A DNA stretch of 41,380 bases from CAYOOT01 sp964405665 (GCA_964405665.1 CAYOOT010000017.1:1-41380); one strand, 5' to 3'; positions 24,535-33,327 are shown, numbered from the stretch's first letter. Translations and numbers: made by a program. The notes: generated from the sequence alone by a model not told the origin.

Positions 24535-25110
24535 TCAGCAAATTTTCTTTAATTTTTGGAGAGCCTCTTGGTAAAGCTTTCTTATCGGAACTGAAAATTC
24601 CAGGCCATTAATTATTTTTCGGGCACGCTGGGAAGCTCCGCTTAAATTTTCTAAAATACGCTGCTCAGTAAGTTCTGTTCCGTGGCGATCCAAGTAAATT
24701 GGAAGATTATAATCAAAAAATGAAATTAAATCAGCATCTCGAAGCAAAGGATTGGCATTCTCCGATTCATGTGTTTGAATAAGTTTGCAAATGTCAGCAA
24801 TTTCTTGATCAGAATATCCAGACTGAAGCAGCAAAGGTGCAACGATTTGCGCACTGCGTTCAGCATGACGCTGTTTATACTCTTTAAAACCTTCGCTGTT
24901 GCGTCGTGATATTCGAGGATCAACAGCTCGTTCAAGATCGTGTGCCAAGGCTGCGCAACAAAGGCCTTCGGCAGCAGAAGATTCCAGATGAAGTAACCAT
25001 TGAAGCGTATTGAGAGCATGACCGCTGTCTTCAGCAAGGCCTTTTCCAAGCAATTCAATAACGGTCTTTTGAAAAACTTTAAATCTGTTTTTATCAAATT
25101 GAGTATTCAT
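24535..25110 (-). CDS. HD-domain protein
   Basis: This 191-aa protein has the HD pattern: an upstream His (GHALN, H32), AHDLERAVDPR (H57-D58), KQRHAERSA as a further metal His, and LLRDADLISFFD as the distal Asp. HD proteins are usually metal-dependent phosphohydrolases acting on nucleotides or phosphorylated signals. The AHDLER.xxPR and Gly-Tyr-Ser-Asp pattern is reminiscent of DUF4202, but this is a loose resemblance. The start overlaps the stop of the DoxX-like gene by 4 nt (ATGA), so the two are translationally coupled. Confidence 0.82.
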   Translation of the reverse strand: MNTQFDKNRFKVFQKTVIELLGKGLAEDSGHALNTLQWLLHLESSAAEGLCCAALAHDLERAVDPRISRRNSEGFKEYKQRHAERSAQIVAPLLLQSGYSDQEIADICKLIQTHESENANPLLRDADLISFFDYNLPIYLDRHGTELTEQRILENLSGASQRARKIINGLEFSVPIRKLYQEALQKLKKIC

Positions 25111-25493
25111 CTTTTATCGATTCTTGTTACTATCCACACCCAGAAAATTAATAAAGCTTGAACTGGGAGGCGCAGCAATAAAGCTTTTTCAGAAAATGAA
25201 GGAAAAAGTTCAGCATGAAGATACATATAAAGATTTGCCGGAAATATTGCAATTAATAAGGCGCTTAAACCGAAACGTGCCAGGGTTAAATATTTGCCCG
25301 AAAAAACTAAAAGTCCCAGGAGAACTTCTGCTGCTCCCGAAATATAAACCAGTAACAGCGGGGCAGGTAAAATTGGAGGAATAATTTTGATAAAATATTC
25401 AGGAGTTAAAAAATGAAAAACTCCTGCGATAACAAATAAAATCCCTAAAATAATTCGGAGAAAAGTATTTAACATTATACTATAGCCTGCCAT
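25107..25493 (-). CDS. DoxX-like membrane protein
   Basis: The 128-aa protein has four membrane segments and the family features RIILGILFVIAGVFHFLTPEY near the N-terminus and YISGAAEVLLGLLVF in the second helix. DoxX-like proteins are poorly understood; some associate with respiratory or redox systems. An in-frame ATG at 25475 begins directly at the first helix and could be the true start; neither candidate has a strong ribosome site. It is coupled to the HD gene by a 4-nt overlap. Confidence 0.82.
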   Translation of the reverse strand: MAGYSIMLNTFLRIILGILFVIAGVFHFLTPEYFIKIIPPILPAPLLLVYISGAAEVLLGLLVFSGKYLTLARFGLSALLIAIFPANLYMYLHAELFPSFSEKALLLRLPVQALLIFWVWIVTRIDKR

Positions 25494-25625
25494 AAGTTAT
25501 CATTCCGGGAAAGTTAAGAAATATTTGTAGCCTCTTGTGCCTTTTAATACAAACCTTAAAGCGAATTTTCTCCGATTACTCTTTTAAGCTTAAAAAAGCA
25601 TTTAAAAATAAAATTTGGAGAAAAA

Positions 25626-26021
25626 ATGAAGAAAATCTTGATATTAATGGTTTTTGGTCTAATACAGTTAATTGCTACTTCAAACTCTTTTGCACAAATA
25701 CCGGGTGGTATGGATGGTGCGAAAATGCCGGCAATTGATGGGGTTTCCTATGCAGCAGAAGTTAAAGGGGAAATAATAATTTTTCTTGTCCAAAAAAATA
25801 GCTTAAATGAAGTTACGGTAAGTTCATTTAGTCCAATTAAAATCGCCAATTCTTTAGCTATTAATATTGTAAAAACAGGATTCAAAGTTCCAGTTAGTGG
25901 ATTTTTTGGAAAAATTGAAGCTTATGTTCTTAAAGATGCCAAAGGAGCATTAAATATTGTTATTCCTTCTACTAATAGTGCCGGCGGAGTTAATTATTTT
26001 TCTTGGGGAGTTAGTCAATAA
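25626..26021 (+). CDS. Small exported protein of unknown function
   Basis: This 131-aa ORF has a clear signal peptide (about 1-23, ending SFA-Q) and a ribosome site (GGAG) 7 nt before the ATG. The mature part of about 108 residues starts with a Gly/Met-rich segment and then looks beta-rich, with no cysteines and no motif I recognise. It stands alone between the DoxX-like gene and the T2SS. With the T2SS next door it could be a secreted substrate, which is speculation from position only. Confidence 0.7.
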   Translation: MKKILILMVFGLIQLIATSNSFAQIPGGMDGAKMPAIDGVSYAAEVKGEIIIFLVQKNSLNEVTVSSFSPIKIANSLAINIVKTGFKVPVSGFFGKIEAYVLKDAKGALNIVIPSTNSAGGVNYFSWGVSQ

Positions 26022-26028
26022 TTATTAG

Positions 26029-26074
26029 TAATAAGTGGACTCGCAGGGCACGTTGCCCTTTAGTCCGCTTATTA
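26029..26074. repeat. Imperfect palindrome between convergent genes
   Basis: Outer TAATAAG and CTTATTA arms, then GTGGACT and AGTCCGC (imperfect), enclose an inner hairpin AGGGCA-CGT-TGCCCT. It begins 7 nt after the stop of the exported protein and precedes the end of gspN, where it could act on both transcripts. It resembles a REP unit but lacks the GGAGCGC side of the elements at 14081 and 29177. Confidence 0.75.
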
Positions 26075-26120
26075 CAAAAATTAAAAAGTTATAATTTAGA
26101 TATTTTAAGAGAATTTTGTT

Positions 26121-27014
26121 TCATCGGGGAATAATTTTAATCGTTGGTTTACTGCCCGCTGTTAATTCAATCTCTATTTCCCAATCTGCTCCGGGATGGT
26201 TCACATCTGTTCCGGCATATGCCGCAAAAAACCCTCCTAATGCTTTTTTGCCTTCTTCGGAAAAATTAATCTTTATATTAAAGTGACCATAATCAATATG
26301 AGAGCTTCTACTTAAGCGCATTGAGCCATTGGCAGTGGCCTGACCAAGATTGCAATTTAAATTGGCTGAAGGGATTTCCAATTTTTGCTTGTTTAATGTA
26401 GCTTTTGTCGTGAAATCCAATTGAGTTATTTTAGGAACTGGAAAAGCAATAATATTTAAACTATCTCCTAAATAAACTGTATCTGCTAAATGCAAATTAA
26501 TTTGGGTATTTTCAGAAGAAAGAAGATTCAAGTTTTTTTTATCAAAATCACTTTCTACATTAAAAGAAAGTTTTCCGGCAATTCTTAAACCTCTGAGCAA
26601 AGGCAAACTTTCAATAGGGAAATCAATAGTATTTAATTTTCCGTGGATTAAGTTGGAAAACAAGGGATAAGTAAGTTTACTTTGAATAGTACCGCCGTAA
26701 AATTTTGTTTCCGAATCAAAATAAGGATTCAATTTAAACAAAGAAAAAAAACTAAGCCGGCCAGTAGCTGAATCCACAAAGATTTGCAATGGAATCGGAC
26801 CGATTGGCAAAAAAAGTTTTAGTTGAGAAATTTCCCAATTGAAAGGAAATCCTACTCTGATATCAGAGAGATCAACATGAACCCTGGATGGTCTAAGTTT
26901 GTCTTGTAGCAGAGGAAGAAGTTTATTTTTATAAGAACCATAAGGCAGTCTTAATAAGCTCACAAAACCTAAAAGGCCTAAAAATATAATCCCCTGTTTG
27001 ATAGTTCGATTCAT
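26121..27014 (-). CDS. gspN: Type II secretion system protein GspN
   Basis: The 297-aa protein has an N-terminal anchor (about 8-22) followed by a beta-rich periplasmic domain with the pattern PYGSYKNKL, VHVDLSDIRVGFPF and GKLSFNVESDFDKKNL. This is how the GspN found in deltaproteobacterial T2SS operons looks; it is distinct from the GspN of enterobacteria. It ends the gspL-M-N block. Its exact task in the inner-membrane platform is unknown. Identification rests on pattern and position. Confidence 0.72.
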   Translation of the reverse strand: MNRTIKQGIIFLGLLGFVSLLRLPYGSYKNKLLPLLQDKLRPSRVHVDLSDIRVGFPFNWEISQLKLFLPIGPIPLQIFVDSATGRLSFFSLFKLNPYFDSETKFYGGTIQSKLTYPLFSNLIHGKLNTIDFPIESLPLLRGLRIAGKLSFNVESDFDKKNLNLLSSENTQINLHLADTVYLGDSLNIIAFPVPKITQLDFTTKATLNKQKLEIPSANLNCNLGQATANGSMRLSRSSHIDYGHFNIKINFSEEGKKALGGFFAAYAGTDVNHPGADWEIEIELTAGSKPTIKIIPR

Positions 27015-27115
27015 TTTAATTCGTTTTCCTCAATTCTATAGACGGCCAAATAAAATGTTGGTTTTTCAATATATTAAATTATTATTTAAATCAAAAAGGC
27101 TAATTGAAATTGCGG

Positions 27116-27694
27116 TTAAGCTTTCCCGGAAGCTTTTCCAATACTATATATCTCAAGAACTGCAGCCAGTGAAGTGGAGGAAGAATTTCTATTAATTTCA
27201 AGTTTGCTTAAATATAAGGGCTTACCTCCATTTTCAATTTTATATAAAAGTTTGACCAATTGTTCCATATTTATATTCCTAATACTTAATTTAAAATCCT
27301 GTTTTTCAAATTCAAAACCAAATGGACTAGGGGCATTGGGTTTTGTTAATTCATATTTTTCATCACCTATACTTTCATTGATGATTTTGTCTACTTCAAT
27401 TGAGACCTGATCAAAGGTCATTTGTGAATTGGAAAATTTCTTTTGCAGAGCTTCTTTTTTGCTACTAAGTGTTGTGTAGCGTTGAGCCACTGTAATTAAT
27501 TCATTTAACTGATTACGTCTGGCGGAGACTAATCTTTGCTGAGTATCTTGAATTTCACTAAAAAAGCTTATTAAATTAAGAAAAATGAAAATTACAAAGC
27601 CTACACCTACCGCTGAAACTAAGGTTTTTTCTCTGGTACTAAACTTAGAGAATTGGGCACTTATTTTTTTAAAAAACAATCTTAATTCTTTCAT
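27116..27694 (-). CDS. gspM: Type II secretion system protein GspM
   Basis: This 192-aa bitopic protein has a short cytoplasmic N-terminus, one membrane segment (about 25-45), a coiled-coil (about 46-100) and a small C-terminal ferredoxin-like region. GspM pairs with GspL in the inner-membrane platform. The sequence is divergent, as usual for GspM, so the call depends on topology and its position 3 nt after gspL. The 101-nt gap to gspN shows nothing notable. Confidence 0.78.
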   Translation of the reverse strand: MKELRLFFKKISAQFSKFSTREKTLVSAVGVGFVIFIFLNLISFFSEIQDTQQRLVSARRNQLNELITVAQRYTTLSSKKEALQKKFSNSQMTFDQVSIEVDKIINESIGDEKYELTKPNAPSPFGFEFEKQDFKLSIRNINMEQLVKLLYKIENGGKPLYLSKLEINRNSSSTSLAAVLEIYSIGKASGKA

Positions 27695-27697
27695 ATT

Positions 27698-29125
27698 TTA
27701 CTCACATAACTGAATTTCTGCTGAAAATCCATAGCGCCCAGCAACTTCTCCTTTGGGATCGAAGTTTACTTTACAAAATTTAGTACTTTTACTTTCAAAA
27801 ATCCGATTTAAAGTTCCAACCAATGGAGGTTTGGCTACGGTACCTTTCATTAAAACATGGGAAGTGCCAAAGCGCAAAGACTCAATACTGACATCCATAT
27901 CCGGAGTGATTGAACTGATTATTTCCTTAAAAGCATCCAGAGTTGAGGTGGAAGACAATGAGCCTAAGCTCCTTAATTCTTCTTCCAGATCTGTTATTTT
28001 ACTTTGTAATGTTGGCAATTCATTTTTATAAATAACTTTTTCATCAGGAAGAGTTTGTTGCACGATACTGGAAATTTGATGGTCAATTTTACTAAGAGAG
28101 GAAAAACTCAAATAGAGTTTTAAAAAATATGCGCAAAAACTAAGAATAATTGCCAGGGAAAAATAAAGGGTATATTCCTGGGCAGAAGTAATGATTTCTT
28201 GGAATATTTTTTTATATGCAAAGTTTCCTTGGCGGAAATTTAGCACTTTCCTTTCACTTTTTTTATCTTTCTTCAGATCATTGACAATTAAACCTAGTGA
28301 TAAAACAATATCTTCTAGTTTAATTTCTTTATCCCCTTGATTCACTACATGATTACTTAAGTCTAACTGCTTACATGGCAGTTTTGAATAATTGCTAAGC
28401 GCGAAAGCTTGATAATTACCAACAACGTACACCAATGGTTGATTAGAATTAGTTTCAGTTTGAGCTTTATAAATGGAACAAAGAATATGTTGATAAATTT
28501 CTTTGGGGATACCCTGAGCAATATCGGTCTTCGGATAAAAATCTCTTAAATGTAGAGGTTCTTTTTGATAAAGAATTGCCAGAGATATTCTTTGTTGACT
28601 CACTTCCAGATAAGCTATTAGTTCTGATTGCTGGGGATGGCAATAAAGTGCGAGCGCAAATAAGGCGGAGGAACCGGTTGTAATTAATTTAGGATCAGCA
28701 CCAATTGAAGTACAAAGAGAGATGCAATTAGCAATTTCATTTTTTGGAACAATCGAAGATAAAATTTTATATTTTTTATTTTCCAATTCTCCGGCAACTA
28801 CAAAATCACTTTGAAAGCTTTCCAAATCAAAAGGAAGATTATCCTGAATTTGTAAACCTGCTACTTGTTCGATTTTCTTATGATCTTTAAAGGGCAGTTC
28901 AATGACATTGTAAATGATATTTTGTGATTCTATTGCGCCAATAACGGAATCCATTTCAAAACCACTAAAATGCCCTTGATCCTGAGAATAAGATTGATCG
29001 GAATGATTATAACCAAAGGGAAGGATATCGACATCAATAATGGAAATAAGGGTATTATTGTTGACAACGGCTTTGACAACTTGAGTTTCTTTTTCTCGGA
29101 TATTTAGTGTTACGACATTAGACAT
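27698..29125 (-). CDS. gspL: Type II secretion system protein GspL
   Basis: The 475-aa protein has an N-terminal cytoplasmic actin-like domain in PilM/GspL style (INVIELPF-like INYNVIELPFKDHKKIEQVAG region and GSSALFALALY), a membrane segment at about 318-338, a coiled-coil and a periplasmic ferredoxin-like domain (about 385-475). GspL links the ATPase GspE to the platform. It reads from its own 5' region, where a REP pair lies 51 nt upstream, rather than continuing directly from gspJ. Confidence 0.85.
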   Translation of the reverse strand: MSNVVTLNIREKETQVVKAVVNNNTLISIIDVDILPFGYNHSDQSYSQDQGHFSGFEMDSVIGAIESQNIIYNVIELPFKDHKKIEQVAGLQIQDNLPFDLESFQSDFVVAGELENKKYKILSSIVPKNEIANCISLCTSIGADPKLITTGSSALFALALYCHPQQSELIAYLEVSQQRISLAILYQKEPLHLRDFYPKTDIAQGIPKEIYQHILCSIYKAQTETNSNQPLVYVVGNYQAFALSNYSKLPCKQLDLSNHVVNQGDKEIKLEDIVLSLGLIVNDLKKDKKSERKVLNFRQGNFAYKKIFQEIITSAQEYTLYFSLAIILSFCAYFLKLYLSFSSLSKIDHQISSIVQQTLPDEKVIYKNELPTLQSKITDLEEELRSLGSLSSTSTLDAFKEIISSITPDMDVSIESLRFGTSHVLMKGTVAKPPLVGTLNRIFESKSTKFCKVNFDPKGEVAGRYGFSAEIQLCE

Positions 29126-29176
29126 AATTCATTATTAACTATATTAAAAAAAGCATAAAAGCGATAGGGAGAAATG

Positions 29177-29321
29177 CTGGAGCGCGGACGTCCTCGTCCG
29201 CAACCTGGAACATAGCAAAGCATAAATCCTCAAGGAAAATGATAATTTTCTTTTTCGGTAAGCTTTGAGACTTCTGTCAAAAATACGACCTAGGTTGCGG
29301 ACGAGGACGTCCGCGCTCCAG
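29177..29321. repeat. REP pair (BIME-like) between gspL and unknown gene
   Basis: Arms at 29177-29206 and 29292-29321 are inverted copies of a unit beginning CTGGAGCGCGGACGTCC and ending GCAACC. Each arm contains its own GCGGAC/GTCCGC hairpin. It matches the unit at 14081-14177 in the GGAGCGCGGAC...GTCCGC core. The 316-nt gene-free stretch 29126-29441 holds this and a weak promoter. Confidence 0.88.
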
Positions 29322-29334
29322 TAAAATTATAATT

Positions 29335-29363
29335 TTGATACTTAGTGCTAAAGTACCCATATT
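29335..29363 (+). promoter_or_regulatory. Weak promoter candidate for the unknown gene
   Basis: TTGATA (29335-29340) and CATATT (29358-29363) lie 17 nt apart, about 75 nt before the coding start at 29442. The -10 matches only 4/6. Confidence 0.3.
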
Positions 29364-29441
29364 TTACTGCAGACTAGAATATTAATATCACATTTTTAAG
29401 AATAAATTCATAATAGGATAAGGATATTCTCAAAGTATGGT

Positions 29442-30923
29442 ATGACTGATTTAACAAAAACAGATCGAAAAATTTCTCCACAGGCAAGAGCAGATTCAGC
29501 AAATGCAAGCATCGCTGAATTTTATCTTAAAAATCTAACAAAAGAGACTGCTTCCACATTAAAAATAACAGAACAAAAAATTGGGAATAGTAAATATCCG
29601 GTATTCGAATTAAAGGATGTTAAAGCAGATCAGCAGATCTATTTACGAGTGATTCAAAGAGAGAATAGCAGTGGGATTGAATGGTCCAGAGATGTCAAGG
29701 AATGGGAAAGCGTAAGAAAAGCTCTAGCTAAAGATAGCAAGAGTAAATTACTTCCAATTTTAAAATCAAGTGATTTGCTCGATTCTTGTTTAAGAACAGT
29801 CGTCAAAACAATTAATGGAGAATCTTCAATTGTCTTACCGGCGACAATCAATATTTCCACGGAGAAAAAAATCGAGTTATTTTTATTGTCACTACAAGAA
29901 TATTTAAAAGAAGACAAAAAAATAAAGGGTATATCGGATGAAAAGCTCTTATCAGCTGTTGTTGACAATGCTAATAAAATTTTTCTAGGTAAATCCCCGG
30001 AAAGTTCTCCTGGATTTATTAAGTTAAATCAGGAGTTGTTTAAAAAAGGTTTGCTGATATTTTATTATAAAAGTGAAAAAGGATTGGCCGATTTACATTT
30101 ATTTAAAATAAAAATTGAGTCAGCAACAACAGTCACTGCGAAAGAAATGTCAGCAATCTTTCCCAAAATGGTTTTAAAGGATTCACAATGTTACTTTGCT
30201 GAAATTATTCCAATTTATAATTCAGGTACCGGTAAAGCATATGGATTTAATAATGGAAAAGTAATGGGTACAGTAATTGAGAAACATTTAATTGGAAGTA
30301 ATATACCCTTAGTTTTCCCCGATAATATTGAAAAGTTTGTAGCAAGCAGCAAGGATCCCAATATTACTCAAGAAAAATTAATATCGGATATCATAAAAAA
30401 TGAAGTAGCTCATGCCTTGCTTAACGAGATTTTTGGAGCCAAAGAAAAATTTATCGGTCTAAAATTCCAAGAACACAATTATCAACTGCAAAATGGCTCG
30501 AAGATCATAATTACTGCCCATAACTTTCTTGAGTTTCATGAAGCAGTTTCTGATATCTCCTCCTTGCTTCTTTCAGGGAACTTCCTCACTTCATTAAGAA
30601 CACAATCATATTCCAATAAAGAGCTAAAACAATATTCATTAAGTAAACTTATTTTACAGAATGCAGCCTATATAGCAACAGAAAATTATTTGAATTCAGA
30701 TCGGAATGGAAATACTAATCATCAAAGAAATACAGAAATAGATAAGATAATTAAATTTAACGAAAAAAATAAAAATGCTTCAGTCAATCTTGACGAAGTT
30801 TATAAGCTAGCCTGTTCCAATCAGATTTTTTGCAAGCACCTGCAATTCAGTATTCAAGAGATTGCAAATTTATTTATAGAAAATGATCTGCAGGCAATTG
30901 TCGCATGGTCTGAAAATAAATAA
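29442..30923 (+). CDS. Unknown protein in the gspK slot, possible degenerate zincin
   Basis: This 493-aa protein has no signal peptide or membrane segment, so it appears cytoplasmic. I do not recognise the family. Residues 320-332 read NEVAHALLNEIFG, and 42 residues later comes FHEAVSDISSLLLS (365-378). This pair resembles the HEXXH and NEA.SD elements of gluzincin metallopeptidases, with Asn replacing the first His. The remainder is Lys/Ser-rich alpha/beta sequence. It is the only plus-strand gene inside the T2SS block. Its stop is directly adjacent to the gspJ stop, and a REP pair lies on its upstream side. It is not GspK: there is no prepilin leader. Confidence 0.75.
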   Translation: MTDLTKTDRKISPQARADSANASIAEFYLKNLTKETASTLKITEQKIGNSKYPVFELKDVKADQQIYLRVIQRENSSGIEWSRDVKEWESVRKALAKDSKSKLLPILKSSDLLDSCLRTVVKTINGESSIVLPATINISTEKKIELFLLSLQEYLKEDKKIKGISDEKLLSAVVDNANKIFLGKSPESSPGFIKLNQELFKKGLLIFYYKSEKGLADLHLFKIKIESATTVTAKEMSAIFPKMVLKDSQCYFAEIIPIYNSGTGKAYGFNNGKVMGTVIEKHLIGSNIPLVFPDNIEKFVASSKDPNITQEKLISDIIKNEVAHALLNEIFGAKEKFIGLKFQEHNYQLQNGSKIIITAHNFLEFHEAVSDISSLLLSGNFLTSLRTQSYSNKELKQYSLSKLILQNAAYIATENYLNSDRNGNTNHQRNTEIDKIIKFNEKNKNASVNLDEVYKLACSNQIFCKHLQFSIQEIANLFIENDLQAIVAWSENK

Positions 30924-31619
30924 CTATTTTTTATCAATAAACGGAAAAGCTGTTTTGTAGATTTCTTCTCGATTTTCTGAACCCATAACTTTAATTGTAA
31001 CTTCTATTGCTTCAGGAGTGCCGGAGCTACTCGTCTTCCATTCGTCGAGCCATTTTTCTTTTTTGTAATAGCGGAAATTTAATGCTGTGATATTTTCAGC
31101 CAGGGGGAAAATAATGGTTTTACTTTTAATAATATCGGCATCATTTACTTCCGCAGGAGTTTCTTTGCGCACCAAAACTAGAGGTTGTGTCTCAGCAAAA
31201 ATTTCTTGTTTTTGATCCGGATTTTTTTCCAAACTATATTGAATTTCTACCGGCCCATGATTGGAAAAAGCATTGTTGAATTGTTGAGCAGAGTTTGAAC
31301 TGACAAAACGAATTATATCGGCATCATTTTCTCCATTCTTTTTATTTTGTCCTTCGAAGAAAGCACTGTTAGCAACTGGGTTGTTAGGGTTTGGTTTAGA
31401 ATTAAGAGGAATTGTTGCTCCATTGGCAAATTCAGTAGTCATTCTGGAGAATACATAATGAGCGATTTGATCTGTTGTTCGAAGATGTTCAGTACGATCT
31501 CTGGCATCAATGATCGATTTAAGAGTTTTGTAAAGAATTAGCGAAAGAATAGAAAGAAGCAGGCAAACTACAACCAGTTCCACAAGTGTAAAGCCTTTTT
31601 TATTATTTTTTTTACTCAT
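30924..31619 (-). CDS. gspJ: Type II secretion minor pseudopilin GspJ
   Basis: The 231-aa protein has a prepilin leader NKKG-FTLVELVVVCLLLS, with the peptidase site after Gly9 and Glu at mature position 5, then a hydrophobic helix and a beta-rich C-terminal domain. GspJ forms the pseudopilus tip with GspI and GspK. It follows gspI by 9 nt. The next gene downstream on this strand should be gspK, but an opposite-strand gene begins at once. Confidence 0.88.
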   Translation of the reverse strand: MSKKNNKKGFTLVELVVVCLLLSILSLILYKTLKSIIDARDRTEHLRTTDQIAHYVFSRMTTEFANGATIPLNSKPNPNNPVANSAFFEGQNKKNGENDADIIRFVSSNSAQQFNNAFSNHGPVEIQYSLEKNPDQKQEIFAETQPLVLVRKETPAEVNDADIIKSKTIIFPLAENITALNFRYYKKEKWLDEWKTSSSGTPEAIEVTIKVMGSENREEIYKTAFPFIDKK

Positions 31620-31628
31620 TAAGCTTAT

Positions 31629-32099
31629 TTATTCAAGAGTAGGTGTTAAATCTTTGTTGGTATAAACAAAGTAGGTAAGCGTGATACTATCTTTGTCGCT
31701 ATCACTCCAGTTAACTTTCAATTCTACTTTTCTAATGGCATCTTCTAATAAAGTATTTCCTAAATCTTCCACGGGACTTACTCTTTGAGTAAATTTCCAA
31801 CCTTTAAATTGATCTTCAGGGTTATCAAAACCACTTTCATGGAAATAGCCTTTGGATCTTAAGGCTTCGGCCAAATCACCTTCTAATTCGCCCTTTTCCG
31901 GAGGATCTTTTTGGATTTCTATAAAAGTCATTAAAAATTGATCCGCTAGTGTGGCGCGGAAAAGATTTTTCTCATAAATAAAATTATCGATTAATTTTGC
32001 CTGTAAAGTGACAAAAATTGACAAGGCCACTCCCAAAATGGCAATGGCGACAGCAATTTCGACAAGAGTAAAGCCCTTTCTAGAATGAATTATTGACAT
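31629..32099 (-). CDS. gspI: Type II secretion minor pseudopilin GspI
   Basis: This 156-aa prepilin has the leader SRKG-FTLVEIAVAIAILGVAL, a hydrophobic N-terminal helix and a short globular domain. GspI starts the tip complex with GspJ and GspK. Its order between gspH and gspJ, with 8- and 9-nt gaps, supports the assignment. Confidence 0.87.
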   Translation of the reverse strand: MSIIHSRKGFTLVEIAVAIAILGVALSIFVTLQAKLIDNFIYEKNLFRATLADQFLMTFIEIQKDPPEKGELEGDLAEALRSKGYFHESGFDNPEDQFKGWKFTQRVSPVEDLGNTLLEDAIRKVELKVNWSDSDKDSITLTYFVYTNKDLTPTLE

Positions 32100-32107
32100 A
32101 ATACTGA

Positions 32108-32827
32108 TTATTGTCCCTTATTCATTTTCCAGTCAAAATCAATATCCTGATCATAGAGTCTGACTTTTCCCGTAGCAGGATTAATTACGGCGGTGTAATT
32201 AGTCTGATCCGCCGATAAATGAACCGCTGCAAAGTCTGTTGTGCCATTGGAGCTAAATCTCAGAACCACCTCAGGACCATCCGCTTTTTCTCCGGCAATT
32301 TCAATATCTCTAAATCGCAATCCTGGGCTTAAAAATTTTTCTTCTCCTAAACTTGGTTTGTCCAAAGGCACACCCAAGCGGACATTGGAATTAGGATCAA
32401 AAAAAACCTTTTGATAAAATAAATTCTCCAGGACCTCTCCTTCTCTCAATTCATCCTCTTTCAGTTCTTCCGTAATATCTTTTAACTTTTCCTGATCTTT
32501 CTTGGCCATTCTTTCCACTTCAGATTTTAAACGAAAATCTTTTAAAACATCTCTACTGCTCGTTGAAGAGACCACGGGAATTTCTCTGCGTACTGAATAG
32601 GAATTTTTTTCCAAATCGATTATTAATCTATAGGATTCACCTTTTGCTTTGGCTTCGCTGTAAAGAAATTCCCAGGTATTGGTAAATTTTCTTAAAGAAC
32701 TTTTAAAATTCAAAGAATCCAGAGCACTAAACTTAGTTGCAGAAATTCCTGCCATGATCATTACCAAAATAATAACCATGACAACTTCGATTAAAGTGAA
32801 CCCCTCTTTAGTTCCTATCTTTCTCAA
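32108..32827 (-). CDS. gspH: Type II secretion minor pseudopilin GspH
   Basis: The 239-aa prepilin has the leader TKEG-FTLIEVVMVIILVMIM and a C-terminal beta-rich domain. It is longer than typical GspH (about 170-200 aa) owing to a highly charged Glu/Lys-rich insertion at about 95-135. The start overlaps the gspG stop by 4 nt, which indicates translational coupling. Confidence 0.85.
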   Translation of the reverse strand: MRKIGTKEGFTLIEVVMVIILVMIMAGISATKFSALDSLNFKSSLRKFTNTWEFLYSEAKAKGESYRLIIDLEKNSYSVRREIPVVSSTSSRDVLKDFRLKSEVERMAKKDQEKLKDITEELKEDELREGEVLENLFYQKVFFDPNSNVRLGVPLDKPSLGEEKFLSPGLRFRDIEIAGEKADGPEVVLRFSSNGTTDFAAVHLSADQTNYTAVINPATGKVRLYDQDIDFDWKMNKGQ

Positions 32828-33237
32828 GGACGCTCTTCAATATCAGAATTAGTACCATCTCCGCCAGGGATCCCATCCTCTCCCAGGCTTTTTAAAACAA
32901 AGCTCCGGCCGTTATTTTCAGAGTTGTAAACAAAAGGAGTGCCCCAAACATCAAGCAAATCTTCTTCTTTGACAAAAGGAGAAAAAGGAATTGGTGAATT
33001 TTTTGTTTCAGCACTTGGTTTTACTAAGCCCTGTAAATTTGAAGGATAACTGTTGTATTGCAGTTTATAAGTTTGTAATTGGTTCATTAATGAAGTCATT
33101 TTAGTTTTGTTTAAGCCAGCCTTTGCTTTTCCTGCGGTAGAAAAAACTTTACTGCCGACAACAGAAGCGATAATTGCTATTAAAAGTACTACAGCAATAA
33201 CTTCAACTAAGGTTAGTCCGGCTTGATTTGATTTCAT
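32824..33237 (-). CDS. gspG: Type II secretion major pseudopilin GspG
   Basis: This prepilin has a short leader (MKSNQAG) cleaved before LTLVEVIAVVLLIAII; the usual Phe after Gly is Leu here. The C-terminal part has the major pseudopilin signature DVWGTPFVYNSE and a calcium-loop-like end (LGEDGIPGGDGTNSDI). I chose the ATG at 33237 (137 aa) because AAGAGG lies at ideal distance before it. In-frame ATGs at 33243 and 33258 exist; the latter lies against a REP-like repeat and has no ribosome site. It polymerises into the periplasmic pseudopilus. Confidence 0.93.
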   Translation of the reverse strand: MKSNQAGLTLVEVIAVVLLIAIIASVVGSKVFSTAGKAKAGLNKTKMTSLMNQLQTYKLQYNSYPSNLQGLVKPSAETKNSPIPFSPFVKEEDLLDVWGTPFVYNSENNGRSFVLKSLGEDGIPGGDGTNSDIEERP

Positions 33238-33251
33238 ATTCATCCTCTTAA

Positions 33252-33296
33252 TTGTCATTGCGCAAGAAGGAGCGGAGTGACTGCTGCGGCAATCTA
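33252..33296. repeat. REP-like element in the gspF-gspG gap
   Basis: The sequence GTCATTGCGC...GGAGCGGAGTGAC...GCGGCAATCT follows the widespread interspersed pattern 'TCATTGCGAGGAGCGAAGCGACGCGGCAATC', with internal ATTGC/GCAAT complementarity. It lies inside the T2SS operon between gspF and gspG (minus strand). Confidence 0.7.
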
Positions 33297-33327
33297 ACCG
33301 TCCATCCTTTGCGATGCTTAAATTGTC

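Noticed and set aside
25535..25738. Alternative reading frame before the small exported protein
   Set aside because: The frame beginning at 25626 has the signal peptide and the GGAG ribosome site; the overlapping frame has neither.
29442..30923. Reading the unknown plus-strand gene as a GspK pseudopilin
   Set aside because: It lacks a prepilin leader and N-terminal hydrophobic helix and is on the opposite strand.
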